NCBI GenBank assembly: GCA_963855995.1
Contig: OY979724.1
Span: 4,850,558 to 4,914,557, forward strand
From: Muricea muricata
Lineage: Eukaryota > Cnidaria > Anthozoa > Malacalcyonacea > Plexauridae
Reading direction: 5' to 3'
DNA: 64,000 nucleotides
In this document: positions 48,501-60,850 of the stretch, piece after piece
Position numbering within the stretch: the stretch's first letter is position 1
Layout of the letters: each line of letters opens with the position of its first letter
Notes under the pieces: generated by a model
The model's database searches: none
What the model saw: only the letters and a program-made list of their open reading frames with translations
What the model was told of the DNA's origin: nothing
Position numbers and translations under genes: made by a program

Positions 48501-50400
48501 CATCACAGCAAACCTCAACTATATGTTAGACATTTTAAACTACACACTGCCATTTACTAGTGACATTCTACACACTGAAATTTGGAAATTTTCTTCGCAC
48601 CCCGTTACTGCGGACTCTCGGTATTAAGGACACTAAATGACCGTCCCCAGAGTGTCCGCTATAACGAGAGTTGACTGTAAACCGGAAGCCATAAATCAAT
48701 ACATGATGCATTTTGTCCTCGTATTTTTGACTTTGTGACTTAGATTTTAGATATTTGAGGAAAAACCTTTTTTAATTGGCTGTAGAGATAAAGATGAAAT
48801 ACTTGGTTTTGTCTGTTCGGTAAACATGATATTTCATGTAATAAGGATATAAAATCATATCTTCACACGCATGTGAAGATTTTAATGGCGCCAGCATCAA
48901 AAGAATAAGCAGAGAAAACACTGGAATTTATTTGCAAAGTTTCTAAATAGTGTGCATCTTATTTGTAAATAGGCTGTAAGGCACTCGAATCTGAAAACAC
49001 TTTTATAATAGAGATAAACAATATTCACTAACCTTATCGTAAAGACGATTCAACAAGCGGGGTACGGAAGGAAAGAATGTTGGTCTAAATGAATAATGGA
49101 AAAGTCAGTGTAAACCCTGATGATTCGACACTACATCCAGAGGGGAAATAAATTTACTTTTCTACAAATTAAACATAGTACTTTGCAACGAGTTTCAATC
49201 TTAAAGGAAATTTTGATTTACCGTATTGGTATACCGTACAAGTGCGGTTCAGGATTGAAACTCAATCGCATTCTGGTACATTCCACATAATGTAAAAAGA
49301 TTTTGTACACTCCCTGCATAATGTCGTGGTTGGGACTACATCTTTTCTCCCACTTCCTCCCTCCCCCTACAGTGGGTAAGTCACATTTAAATCACATTCC
49401 TTTTTATCTTGTGAACATGCAATTGAACTTAAGTTTTCAACTCCAGACATGTTGTAATATACATTAGTGTTGCCTTCAAGTTGAAATATTTTAATTTGGT
49501 TGTTCAATGAATACATAGATTGTTTCATAATCTAGTTTTTCCCACACTGCTTAAACTAAACGAGCTTCGAACAATCGGCCCGCCCTGCTTGTCTTGTGCT
49601 ATCAGTCAGAGTGACAAGACAGGAACCGACATCTACTGCAAACAAGCAATCCGCATTTAGTGTTTAGGACACATTGTCCTTAATTTTATGGTCATGGCTA
49701 AAGGAGATAGAGGAAAGGTTGTCTTTTAAGATGGCAGCTGTTTTTTAAGATTTTTAAAACGAGAACGAATCAACAACCAGACACTCATATCCTTTTTAAA
49801 CCTCACCCTAATGTTATAAATGTCTGGTTGTTGATTCGTTTTTGTTTTAAAGATCTCAATAAGCAGCCGCCAACATGAAAATCTACCTCTTGTCCATCGC
49901 CCTAGCTTTATTAAATACTTTTCGTCAACTCCGGCCTATTCGCCTTTCCGTACCGCATGATTAAATTCTCCATCCAAAAAAATGTAGAGCTAATTTGACC
50001 CACCTCAACAACTGTAAGTCATCCAGTAGCAGTTTAATGTCGCCACGAAAAAACCCAGTACTTGCACCCGCACTGCGTAAGACTATCTATAAATAAGGAA
50101 AACGTTGGGGGAAAACAACATGAATACGAACAGAAAAAAAAACAGGTACCTCAGGATGTTGTTATTTATATTTCATACTGAGATGAATTTAGCTTGATTG
50201 AAAGGTTTAGGGTTTTCCATCATTTCGAATTTTTAATCACTGCACGTTTTCAAAAATAATGCTTCGGACGATCGTCATAAATTTTAATGTCACTGATTGT
50301 AGGTTTATTAATATTTACATACCTGGCAAATACGTTCATACATGTGTGGCAAAGGTAAATAAGAGATGTGAACATCACTTGAAACCACTGGACGGCCATT
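45576..50400 (-). CDS. Long-chain acyl-CoA synthetase (ACSL type), middle exons
   Basis: Exons in transcript order: 50400-50323 (SYLPLPHMYERICQ), 50086-50004 (TGFFRGDIKLLLDDLQLL), 49084-49033 (PTFFPSVPRLLNRLYDK), 47769-47684 (LKKWLFSKAFESKK), 47050-46996 (FWDKLVFRKVQ), 46752-46657 (LGGNVSLIGTGAAP, VLTFLKVVLGC), 45641-45576 (VEGYGQTECTTSGTL). Borders are GT-AG and the first six junctions are in phase. This is the adenylate-forming core upstream of the exons at 14.87-18.47 kb. The last exon is disrupted: after TTSGTL the expected EADFTSG is present but shifted, consistent with loss of about 5 nt. The first ~300 residues (including the FTSGTTG ATP-binding motif) were not found in the window. Confidence 0.85.
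46810..46870. repeat. AAC/ACA low-complexity run
   Basis: Imperfect (AAC)n/(ACA)n repeat in an ACSL intron, giving a spurious Thr/Asn-rich frame. Confidence 0.9.
47288..47349. repeat. 20-bp tandem repeat, three copies
   Basis: Unit CCTTCGTTTCAATTAACCCT repeated without spacers in an ACSL intron. Confidence 0.9.
47993..48677. mobile_element. pogo/Tigger-like MITE
   Basis: Starts CAGTCAACTCTCGCC and ends with the inverse ACGAGAGTTGACTG, flanked by TA on both sides. Inner copies of CGCTATTACGGACAC are typical of pogo-type Tc1/mariner elements. About 685 bp, no transposase. Confidence 0.85.
49733..49880. mobile_element. Small foldback MITE
   Basis: Inverted arms containing GAACGAATCAACAACCAGAC and its inverse (about 49733-49785 and 49823-49880), in an ACSL intron. 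Confidence 0.7.
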
Positions 50401-50829
50401 CTGAAGGTAAAGGTAAAAAGAGAGTGTCACTATCATAAATATATTAAAGGTAACTTGTAAAATTTTGATCTTAAACAAACACGATATCAAAATAAACGAA
50501 AAAGCGTTCGCAGTTTTCAATAAATTCTCTAGTTAATTCTCTAGATATTCTCTGCTTGGAAACATGCAAATAGCTTGCGATGCTAACTTTTCACTCGTAC
50601 TAGTAATAAATACCACACAAAACCAGAAATATTTTAGCAAGTAACAAGGAGATTCAAATTCTACAAAGTATATGATTAGGTGCATAATACTACAAAGGAC
50701 ACTTTAAAAACCACACAACTACGTCACGGATGGACAATAATAGTAAGTTTTCCGTCTTTCTGTCATGGCGTGAGCACATGACAAATAAATCTCGTATTTG
50801 CTATGTGCTCACGCCATTATAGTTATTTG

Positions 50830-51345
50830 TCATGTTTGTTCCCGCGTTTTTAGGTTCGTTGTTAGTAGTACTGGTCCGTCCCTTTGGAGTGTAATTATAA
50901 ATTCAAGATGGCGGAATAATTTATGCAAGATGGCGGAATAATTTATGCATTGCGTGGACGTCATGATGGCGGAATAATTTATGAGTTGCGCTGACGTCAT
51001 GATAACGTTACCAGTAACGTTACCAGTAACGTCACCAGTAACGTCACCAGTAATTTCGATGATAACATATCCTTCCGGAATCTTACGGACCTCCGGTGCT
51101 CCCAAGGTGTATTTTTGCCACTCGGGAATAGTTGCATTGGACCAGGTGACGGTTTGCACAAACTTCTTCCTTGAAGAGGTGATTTTGGTTGCTGTGCTGT
51201 GTTTGCCTAGAGGCTTGGTTTCCACACGTGTAGGTTTGGTTTCCACACGTGTAGGCTGAGTACTGTTTACACCGAAGTGATAAACATAACATTCCCCAAA
51301 TAGCAAGAGCTATTACCATCTGTCCATCAAAATTACCGTCCATCT
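50830..51345 (-). CDS. Unidentified possible exon or broken gene
   Basis: Two overlapping minus-strand frames: 51343-51083, beginning MDGNFDGQ followed by a hydrophobic MVIALAIWGMLCLSL segment, and 51306-50830, containing a doubled TRVETKP and SNATIPEWQKYTLGAPEVRK. Together, with a one-base frame change, they could be a signal-anchored surface protein. Short tandem repeats (GTTACCAGTAAC, and three TGGCGGAATAATTTATG units) follow at 50.91-51.05 kb. No family recognised. It could equally be a repeat with chance frames. Confidence 0.25.
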
Positions 51346-52376
51346 TATTGTCCCGGTTACGATCAGAAACATTACAGCAGTACAGGAATTATATAACATC
51401 CTTATGAGTAAAAGTCAACAGAAATACATGTTTAATGGTAGCTTCATAAATTATGCTGACAGAGAATCGTCCAATGAATGGGCACGTGATGAGATAGGTA
51501 CTGACTTTTGCGTAAACCTGGATAATAACAGTGATAATGAATTCTACTGCTTCATTAGAAAGCCTCGAAACCATGTATAATTCCATTTACTACACTATGC
51601 TTGCATGAAACGTCATCATAGACTATGAATTGGTAAGAGGACACTGCTATTTGGTTATATGAAGAACGCTACATTACTAAAGCTTGGACAAGACTTTGCT
51701 TTTTGTGAATGTTGACATAAAACACTTTGTTATTTCTTGACACTACAACATCCACGGCAACAGACCGCCCACGTTGAGTGACTGTCAGTTTAAAAACAAG
51801 TTATTTGAGTCATAGAATAAGTAAACTGAGACAAAATCAGCCACAGCACGAGTTGGAAAGAAACAAATTCGAAGACCGAAAAGCAAGAAAACATCAAAAG
51901 TAACTAATCAAACATTTAACCATCAGAATCTGTGCATACTGTTTTCTGAAAGAGAAATACTTTGTTTACTTTTCGACATAACAAAGAGATTATGTCAAGA
52001 CTATGTACACAACTGAACTAAAATAAAAAACTCTCAAAGGCAAGGTCTGGGATCAGCAAAATGTCTAAAACGAATATCACTCGTTACAATGAGGTAGGGA
52101 GAACAAAAAATATTCAGGAAACGAAATTAAGTCATTGCAGTAAGCTTTAAATATACGAGTAAATGGTTTTCCCCGCCATTCGTATTAGTTGTAAAATCAT
52201 TTATGACAGTTTCATTCCCGTTTTTTCGTGCTAGGCTACGGTGCTTAAGTTTATTCAAATTATGAGTTAATGCAAGTGAAATATCTTGTTTCCTTCTCAT
52301 TTTACCTCTCGACGTCGAGCAGAAGGTTGCAAAAAACTAAGAGAAGTACAAAATACGAGTTTTGACTACTAAAACC

Positions 52377-54346
52377 ATGGAAAAGAACGAGAAAGAACCT
52401 AAAGCAAGCATGCGTCGTTCGTACTTCGTCATGAAAGTGCTCTTGTTTGTTTTATGTGTGGCTGTCGTCGTTCTTTTGGCTGTGGTCGCAAAATGTTTGG
52501 GTTCCTTGAAAGATATGGAAAGCAGGTTGAATGCTGTGGAAGAAGAACAGAACTTGAAGTCTTTGAGAAGTGAGAAACACGACCAAGAAACCAGACGAAG
52601 CAAGCGTAGTATAAACAAGGCAGAATTCAACAAGGCGATGATAAAGCTCGAAAAGCTGGAAGGAAGGTAGAAGGCTTTTTTGTTATTTATTAATGAATTT
52701 TTGGGCAGTCGGTAAAAGATTGCAAGGGCAGCGTACATGGCATTCTACTGTTTGTAATATTTTGAACAAGGAAACGTAAACTAAGTCTGTGGTTGCATTT
52801 CAAGTTCCATCATGAATTGAAGAGAAATTCAACCACCGTCAAGTGCCAACCCCATATATTGCACGTTTATCAAATTGTTATATAAGCTTAGTGATTTCAC
52901 AGCAAACATAAACAATATCGCCGATCTCTTGAAGGTAACGCAAGAAACTTGCTGGACTTATTTCACAATTGATATACAAGCAACGAATTCATCATCCAAC
53001 TCCACGCTGTAACAAATGCTAAGTTATTTCTCACCAAGCGATAGTTGCTATACAATCATGAACTCATGCTTGAATGATTGTTCTGGAATTCGAAAACGGC
53101 AACAAAAGCTTTAATATTATTAATTTGAAACTTTTCTTTAAGAATGAATCGATCCTATCATTACGTTGGTCGTCAACCTGCATTTCTTCTCCGTGGTCCT
53201 CCAGGAAAACCAGGAAGAGACGGTATGCCAGGAAAGGCAGGAAAAGATGGCAGTCCAGGAAAAGCAGGAAAAGATGGCAGTCCAGGAAAAGCAGGAAAAG
53301 ATGGCAGTCCAGGAAATCCGGGGTTAAATGGCCGAGACGGAAGGGATGGTGGGCAGGGAGCTCAAGGTAAGTAATTGGATCGATGGTACTGCTCTATGTA
53401 CTTCAACTATTTCATCTCAATAAAGTTCAAATGCTTTACAAGTAAGTACGTTATCAGACATTCAGACAAGGTACCAGAAACCTGATTAAATACATAATTG
53501 TACATTCTGAAAGTCCATGCAGATTTTTACATCTTAGATTCAGCAACATAGAAAATATTCACGTTCATATTTTCTATTTTGTCAGGTGAACCAGGAATGC
53601 CAGGTGAACGTGGACCACCAGGCGCTCAAGGTCTCAAGGGAATACAGGGTGATTCTGGAGAAGTTGGAGTGACTTATATCCGGTGGGGGAGAAAGAACTG
53701 TCCAAATAGTGGAGCTACTTTGGTCTATGAAGGTAACATCAAAGCTTTACATCCACTTTTTAGAATCATCTATAGCGGAGAGCAAGCAAGGGGGGGGGGG
53801 GTAAACCGCACTACTACCATCGCATGCAATTACATGAAATTTTCATGTAAAATTTCAATTTTCTCTTAATTATATATAGGTTATGTCGGAGGATCTCATT
53901 ATACTAACAAGGGCGGAGCTTCTAATTACGTATGTTTGACACGTGATCCAATTTATGAAAAATCTGTATCTAGTGGTCATGTTACCAGGGTCTATGGAGC
54001 TGAATATGAATCAGGACGTGGAATTTACCCGAGCAGTCTGTACGAGCACGATGTCCCGTGTGCTGTTTGTCACGTGACAACACGTGCTTCACAAATGATG
54101 ATACCAGGTCGTAACGTGTGCCCCGCGGGATGGACACGCGAGTACAAAGGGTACTTGATGGCTGAATATTATAATCACTATCGTACAATGTACACTTGCA
54201 TGGATGAAAACCCTGACTATACTCGAGGAACCCATGCTAATCTCGACGGTGCTTTGTTTTATTTCGTTGAAGGTGTATGTGGCTCACTTCCCTGTAAACC
54301 TTATATTGCAGGAAAAGAGCTGACATGCGCAGTATGTACGCGTTAA
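52377..54346 (+). CDS. Membrane-anchored short-chain collagen, copy 1
   Basis: Four exons: 52377-52666, 53143-53366, 53586-53732, 53880-54346, all GT-AG and in phase, giving 375 residues. Domains: short cytosolic tail, membrane anchor at about 17-39, coiled-coil-prone stretch at about 43-65, furin-type site RRSKR at 73-77, then about 28 uninterrupted Gly-X-Y triplets (115-198) including three tandem GKAGKDGSP units. A C-terminal domain with 10 cysteines begins [15 protein letters not shown] and ends ELTCAVCTR. That domain matches the C-terminal domain of sponge and cnidarian short-chain collagens (C4-like). Expected role: extracellular trimeric collagen released by cleavage, or kept at the cell surface. 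A closely related damaged copy lies 6.6 kb downstream. Confidence 0.88.
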
Positions 54347-55432
54347 CTATAAAATATAAAACTATAAATAATTTTCTGGCAATTGCTTGGTAAATTTCTG
54401 TTTACCCCTACTTGCACTATTATAGCTACAAACTTTTAGAAACTTCATACCTTTCATACTCGATGTACTTATTATCAATTATTCACACAACACTAAGTAT
54501 TCAGTGATATGTAGCATATAAATGTAATAACCTGGGTACGAGGTTGATAATATGTAACAAACTTAGTAACAAGAGCTCGTGGTTTCAACAAGATATCGGA
54601 TATTAAGTAAGCAAATAGTTTGCATATTTTTTCATACCTACTGCTGCAATAGCTCGATGCATTTAGTTTATATGTAAAATAACATTTACTCAAAATACAG
54701 ACTTTCTTACTGGCGATAAAGTTTTATTTTCCTACCGTGTACCGTTGAGTTATTAAGACCCATCTTATAACGAATCATTTATGTTGCAAGTATGTACAGA
54801 TGATGACCTCGTTTAAACGGGACCGGATCCACATGGTCACGATTCATGTTTTTTCGTGTTAGACCATAGTGATTGAAAACTTATCTCATACCTAGCGTAT
54901 TAGCCGCTTTCCTATTGGCTTAGAGGAGGTGCGTCCAAAGTCGAGTCCACCTGCTGACGTGACATATATGTGGAAGTGAAAACATGGCGACCGAAATTTG
55001 TTCTTCGCGGTCGGGTTTATTTGGTTTATATAATAAATTGTGGCAATGTTTTGGTACAAAGGCATGCATTTTCTCGTCAAGAATAAGGTAATATTGTACA
55101 GCATTTTTCAGCTTGCATGTAGTTTGATTCTATAGTATGTTGGCCTCTAAAATATTTGTTATCGAAACACGAAATTATATACTGTATAAAGTAAAATCCT
55201 CGGTACATTTTAACCGAAGTGGCATGAGATAAAAACGAAACACACTTGCAGGTTCGGTGAGTCTGGGATTGGACGCACCTCGGGTGGCTGGCACCAGCCA
55301 CCCTCGGTGCGTCCAATCCCGGACTCACCTCCCTACAAGTGTGTTTCTTATATAATTCGCAGGATACGAATTGGGCCACCAGGCTGAGAGGGGTAAGTCT
55401 CGTATACCCTCAGACCTTTGGAATAAGTTTTA
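54347..55432. other. Intergenic between collagen copies
   Basis: The 3' flank of copy 1 (to about 54.72 kb) is closely repeated after copy 2. At 54.85 kb a TTTTTTCGTGTTAGACCA-type block matches the 5' flanks of both collagen copies, so a third copy once started here. A hairpin element follows at 55.23-55.35 kb. Confidence 0.6.
55230..55350. mobile_element. Foldback hairpin
   Basis: Inverted arms containing GGGATTGGACGCACC and GGTGCGTCCAATCCC meet at GGCTGGCACCAGCC. Outer bases (AACACACTTG / CAAGTGTGTT) also pair. Confidence 0.8.
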
Positions 55433-55484
55433 GTAAACCTTATATTGCAGAAAAAGAGCTGACTTGCGTAGTATGCACCCGCTA
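55433..55484 (+). pseudogene. Relic of a third short-chain collagen copy
   Basis: The last 16 codons of the collagen C-terminal domain (KPYIAEKELTCVVCTR and stop), followed by about 100 bp matching the 3' flank of copies 1 and 2. The rest of the gene is absent apart from a 5'-flank-like block at 54.85 kb. Confidence 0.75.
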
Positions 55485-56204
55485 ACTGTAAAATATAACC
55501 CTCAGGCAATTGCTTGCTAAATTCCCGTTTACGCCCACTTGCACTATTATAGCTACAAACGTTTAGAGACTTTATACATTTATTATTACACGATTGACGC
55601 GGTTTCTTTTGTTATTCGTAGAGCTTTATTTAGCATAATTGCTTGCAATTTTTATTCTCTGTCTAAAAGCACGGGGAGGGATTTGATATTCAGCAGGGAA
55701 GAGCGGGGCTGATGAATTGAATTAAATTCCAATTACATGTTCATCGACTGTATACAAAACTTGCACGACTGTATACAAAACTTGCACGACAACATATGGA
55801 TATTGTCTTCCAACTCCAGGACAATATACAGATATTGACTAATAAACTCAGTAGACCATTTTCTTGAATTTCTTTTGTTTTTCTTCGCGTTTCAACTTTC
55901 ATGTAATGACCTTATGATAACATTCGGAAGTATTTTTACTTAAAACGCTTCGCTCTTCTACACTAATATCTAATAGAGACACAGTTTGAAAAATGTCCCC
56001 TAAAACCTCATATTCTGATTGACCAAACTCACCATTTGCTCTAAACGTGCTCTGAGTCAATCCGCTTAGATCATGGTCACTACTCAACGCCATGTTCTTG
56101 CTAACAAACCGCAATTAGCAAACGTTGCTGTGTATTCATATAACGACATTCAACATCACGATATCAGCACGTACAAAACATTACATATAGTCCATTCACC
56201 GTCA

Positions 56205-56738
56205 ATTTAAAGGGAAATGGCAACAAAATTTTTTTATCGTCTTATTTGAAAGAGACTCGAAAACAATATATAGAAGTCCATTACAGAATTTTTATATCTG
56301 CCTTATTTGGTGAGATATTTTGACTTGAAATCTTTAGTTGTCCGCCATCTTGGATATTTGTAGATATGCATGATACGTCACAACTGGGGTCACGCAATTT
56401 TTTTTTCTTACGACCCAATGATTAATTTTCTTCATTAACCACACACATGGTAAGTGTTTCGGATTTCAGCACGGACTGAAAAGGTTTCACACATATTTTA
56501 TTGGTGGTAAGTATTTAGGAGAAGCTTTGAATGGCTTATCCCTGTTGTGACGTCACCAAAACATTGTTAATGAGGTTAAAAATTAATCCAAGATGGCGGA
56601 CAGTTCGATTATTCAGGTGACAATATCTCCAAAAGTAAAATAGATACAAAAATTTTGTAAAAGACTTCTATATATTATTTTTAGCCTCTCTTTCAAATGA
56701 GACAATAAAAATTTTTGTTGCTATTTCCCTTTAAAACT
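56205..56738. mobile_element. MITE with TTTAAAGGGAAATGGCAAC ends
   Basis: Inverted arms of about 145 bp (56205-56355 and 56590-56738), including GTCCGCCATCTTGGAT and its inverse. No coding capacity. Confidence 0.8.
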
Positions 56739-57049
56739 TTGTTTTTCATACTTTCAAAAGAAATCGTTGGCCATAACCTAGCTGACTGTTTTCATTGCTT
56801 GCTCAATGCTCATTTGTTGCCTCTGGAGTAAAATTAAATCCTTAGAATGCAAATTTTTCCGTAAATTGAATTTTCCTTTGTTCATTGTTCATTGTTCGAA
56901 CCTTGTCAATTGTGTGATAAGTCAGTTAATTACCGAAAACCTTGGCCTTTATCCAAATGCCTCGGTTATCGGTAATTAACTCTTACATAACACTCAATAA
57001 ACTTATAATCAATGCACATTTTTGGCCCTATTTACACAGAACTTAGTAT

Positions 57050-57360
57050 CCAGTTATATGGAGTGCTAATAAATGTACTAATATGTAACAAGCTTTGTAA
57101 CAAGAGCACGTGCATGGGTTTAACAAAACAATATATTAAGCAAGCAAACAATTTTTAAAATTAAAATCACATCAGTAATATTACTTGACAATGTCTGAAA
57201 CTGGAGCAACAATAAAAATAACCACATTAATTAAGTTTCCTTCGTGATGTCTTCCAACTTTCCTATACTACCGCAAGAACTCAATGCATTTAGATAAATA
57301 TAATTATATAACATTTACTCGCAATATAGAGTTCCTTACTGCCGACTTATAAAGCAGAAA
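57050..57360. repeat. Another copy of the collagen 3' flank
   Basis: Blocks TAACAAGAGCACGTG, CACATCAGTAA, TTAAGTTTC and CGCAATATAGA occur in the same order as after copy 2 (61.03-61.27 kb), and less completely after copy 1. A further version lies at about 63.19-63.33 kb. Confidence 0.6.
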
Positions 57361-57629
57361 CGTGTGTGATGTTCTATTTCATCCCATGAGGTGTGATGTT
57401 AGTGCCGAATACCTAATCTGCTTTTCAATTTAATTTTCATTTCCTTCTTAGTACTTTCTATGTGCTTGCATTTTTATCCCTAGCGGCAGAAAGCAAATAG
57501 TATTTTATGGTTTAAAAGGATTTCGTTTTCTGCAAATGATCGGTATTCGCAAATAGCTATATATGCACTGTAAATCTGTAAAAAACTACCCACGGCTACA
57601 AAGCCACGACACACGGCATAAAGTGACAC

Positions 57630-57849
57630 GTCCACAGTATAGGAGAGGGACAGTAGGGCCACTCAGCAGTGCAACACGACGCCTTATTACTATGCAGTTA
57701 CTGGCTGCCAACAGCCAGTTCAGCGTTCTTATTGGCCAGAAAATGCAATTGACTGGTTGGCATAGTGGTAATGAGATGCGTAATGTGATATGCGTGGACA
57801 CACAAGCTTCAATTGAGTGGCCCTACTGTCCATTCCCTAAACTGTGGAC
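57630..57849. mobile_element. MITE with 35-bp inverted ends
   Basis: GTCCACAGTATAGGAGAGGG on the left pairs with the inverse at 57814-57849 (mismatches at a few positions); both arms share ACAGTAGGGCCACTCA. A 160-codon frame across it is a chance read-through. Confidence 0.85.
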
Positions 57850-58559
57850 AACTCTATATTTGACAAACGGAAATACAATGTGTGCGCATAATGATAAGCC
57901 CACGTATATAGCTAGTCGCCTAACTTGTTGCGATGGATATTGGAATATATGGCAAAACAAACTTGGGGAACTCGTTATAGGATACATATGTGTCATATGC
58001 CAGAATATACAGAGGATGTTTTATACAGACAGAAAATGTATATAATTAAATGAACTATATATTGCATGATGTATATATTGATCGAATGATTTATATCGAA
58101 CGTGATGTAGCTTTTTGCGACTATTGCACAAAAATATCTCACAAATAATTAAAATGCTTGACACAAATTGAAAGGAATTAACCAAATTATAACGGGAAGA
58201 TGCGGAAATAGTCCAAGATAGACAAAAAAACATAGAAATTCTTTCTTTGCTCACAGAAAACAAAGAAATTAAATAACACTTAAATTGAGAGATTAAACTT
58301 CCTTCTTCAGAAAATTCTGCTGTTAGTAACTGAAAGGTCAAATCATTCATAATCTTATCAAAAACAAGACAAACTTAAATAAATGAAAACTATAAAAAAA
58401 GAACAGTCGGAAATGTGCTCTCCTTAGCAACGACGTAATTAGTGTAATGACTTATTTTCTCCGTATGTTGATGACGAAAATTAAATATTTGCGATGCAAT
58501 GGACCATTCAACAAGTAAACAAACTTTTAAATTTAAAGAGCTTCTTAAATTTAGTGAAA

Positions 58560-58785
58560 TTGTGAAGTTTGGTTGTAAAATATTGTAAAATGTCGAAAAT
58601 ATAGTAATGTAAAGCCGTTTGCGAATTTTGTATACTTTTGTATTACGCGGGAAAAAGCGTTACCACATTTCCACATAGTGGTAACGCTATTCCATGCGTA
58701 ATACAAAAGTATACAAAATTCGCAAAATTTACAGGACTATATTTTCCATATTTCATAATATTTTGCAACCAAACATGACAGTTGT
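58560..58785. mobile_element. Foldback with TATACAAAATTCGCAAA arms
   Basis: Inverted arms of about 100 bp. Single-arm relatives occur near 25.93-26.05 kb and 30.00-30.11 kb. Confidence 0.75.
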
Positions 58786-59013
58786 ATGAAATTTAGGATG
58801 CTCTTTCCAGCTATGCTAATTGACTTTCCGAATTCAAAAGTTTGTCCAATAGGGGAATGGTCAACTATGACAATTTTATATTCTTGTTTTTTCGTGTTAG
58901 GCCACGGTACTTGATTAAAGTTTTCTTTCCTTGTCATTATAGCTTGTCCATGTGAGCTGAAGGTTGTTAAAAATTAAGAGAAATACAAAATACGAATTTT
59001 GACTACTAAAACG

Positions 59014-60850
59014 ATGGAAAAGAACGAGAAAGAACCTAAAGCAAGCAAGCATCGTTCGTACTTCGTAGTGAAAGTGCTCTTGTTTGTTTTATGCGTGGCT
59101 GTTGCCGTTCTTTTGGCTGTGGTCGCAAAATGTTTGGCTTCCTTGAAAGATCTGAACCACAGGATGAATATTATGGAAGAACAACAGAACTTGAAGTCTT
59201 TGAGAAGTGAGAAACACGACCAAGAAACCAGACGAAGCAAGCGAAGTATAGACGAGGCAGAATTCAACAAGGCGATGATAAAGCTCGAAAAGCTGGAAGG
59301 AAGGTAGGACGCTTTTTGTTATTCATTACTAAATTTTTGCGTTTTTTGGTGATCGGCAAAAGATTGCAAGGATTTCCGCGCGTCGTATTCTGGCGTGTGT
59401 AATATTTTGAACAAGGAAACGCAATGTCTGTGGTTATATTAGATTCCAGCATAAGCTAATTGACTAGGAAATTCTGCATTGTTTACCCAAACCATAACAT
59501 GTATCGGATTGGTGTTTAGGCAAACTGGCATCAAATCCAGTTCAGCAGGAAATACTGAGGGTCATAACTGCACGCTGTAACAAATGGTAAATTATTTCTC
59601 ACCAAGCCATAGTTCCAGTACAATAATTTACTCATGCTTGAATGATTGTTCTGGAATTCAAAAACGGCAACAAATGTTTCAAAATTATTATTAATTTGAA
59701 AGTTTCCATTTCAGAATGAATCGATCGTATCAATACGTTGGTCGTCAACCTTCATTTCTTCTCCGTGGTCCTCCAGGAAAACCAGGAAGAGACGGTATGC
59801 CAGGAAAAGCAGGGAAAGATGGCAGTCAGGAAATCCGGGGCTAAATGGCCGAGATGGAAGGGATGGTGGGCAGGGAGCTCAAGATAAGTAATGCGATCAA
59901 TGGTACTACTGTAAGTACTTCAACTTTTTTATCTCAGTAAAGTTCAAATGCTTTACAAGTAAGTACGTTATCAGACAAGGTACCAGAATACTAACTGATT
60001 AAACACATAATTATACATTCTCAAAGTCCATGCAGATTTTTACATCTTAGATTAAGTAACATAGAAATATCCACGTTCACATTTTCTATTTTGTCAGGTG
60101 ATCCAGGAATGCCAGGTGAACGTGGACCACCAGGCGCTCAAGGTCTCAAGGGAATACAGGGTGATTCTGGAGAAGTTGGAGTGACTTATATCCGGTGGGG
60201 GAGAAAGAACTGTCCAAATAGAGGAGCTACTTTGGTCTATGAAGGTAACACCAAAGCTTTACATCCACTTTTTACAATCATCTTTAGTGGGGGGGGGGGG
60301 GGGGGAGGGGGAGGTTAAACCGCACTACTGCCATCGCATGTAGTTACATGAAATTTTCAATGTAAAATTTCAATTTTCTCCCAATTCCACAGGTTATGTC
60401 GGAGGATCTCATTTTTCCCACAAGGGCGGTGCTTCTAATTACGTCTGTTTGACACGTGATCCAATTTATGAAAAATCTGTATCTAGTGGTGCTGTTACCC
60501 CAATTTATGGAGCTGAATATGAATCACAATCTGGAATTTACCCAAGCAGTCTGCACGACCACGATGCCCCATGCGCTGTGTGTCATGTGACAACACGTGC
60601 TTCACAAATGATGATACCAAGTCGTAACGTGTGTCCTGCGGGATGGACACGCGAGTACAAAGGATATTTGATGGCCGAATATCATACTCACTATCGTACA
60701 ATGTACACTTGCATGGATGAAAACCCTGACTACACACGAGGAACTAACGCTAATCTCAACGGCGCTTTGTTTTATTTTGTTGAAGGAGTATGTGGCTCAC
60801 TTCCCTGTAAACCTTATATTGCAGGAAAAGAGCTGACATGCGTAGTATGA
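59014..60850 (+). pseudogene. Membrane-anchored short-chain collagen, damaged copy 2
   Basis: Same four-exon plan as copy 1: 59014-59303, 59715-59883, 60098-60244, 60393-60850. Exon 1 encodes the same tail, membrane anchor and RRSKR site and is intact. In exon 2 a C is missing near 59826, shifting the collagen frame to a TAA at 59842-59844. The donor of exon 2 reads ATAAGT instead of GTAAGT (59884). Exon 2 also has one GKAGKDG(SP) unit where copy 1 has three. In exon 4 TGT has become TGA (60848-60850), removing the last cysteine and the CTR end. Exons 3 and 4 are otherwise highly conserved. The three lesions suggest a young pseudogene, unless some are assembly errors. Confidence 0.8.

Noticed and set aside
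57563..58045. 160-codon plus-strand frame
   Set aside because: Its middle is a MITE with inverted ends, and no domain is recognisable.
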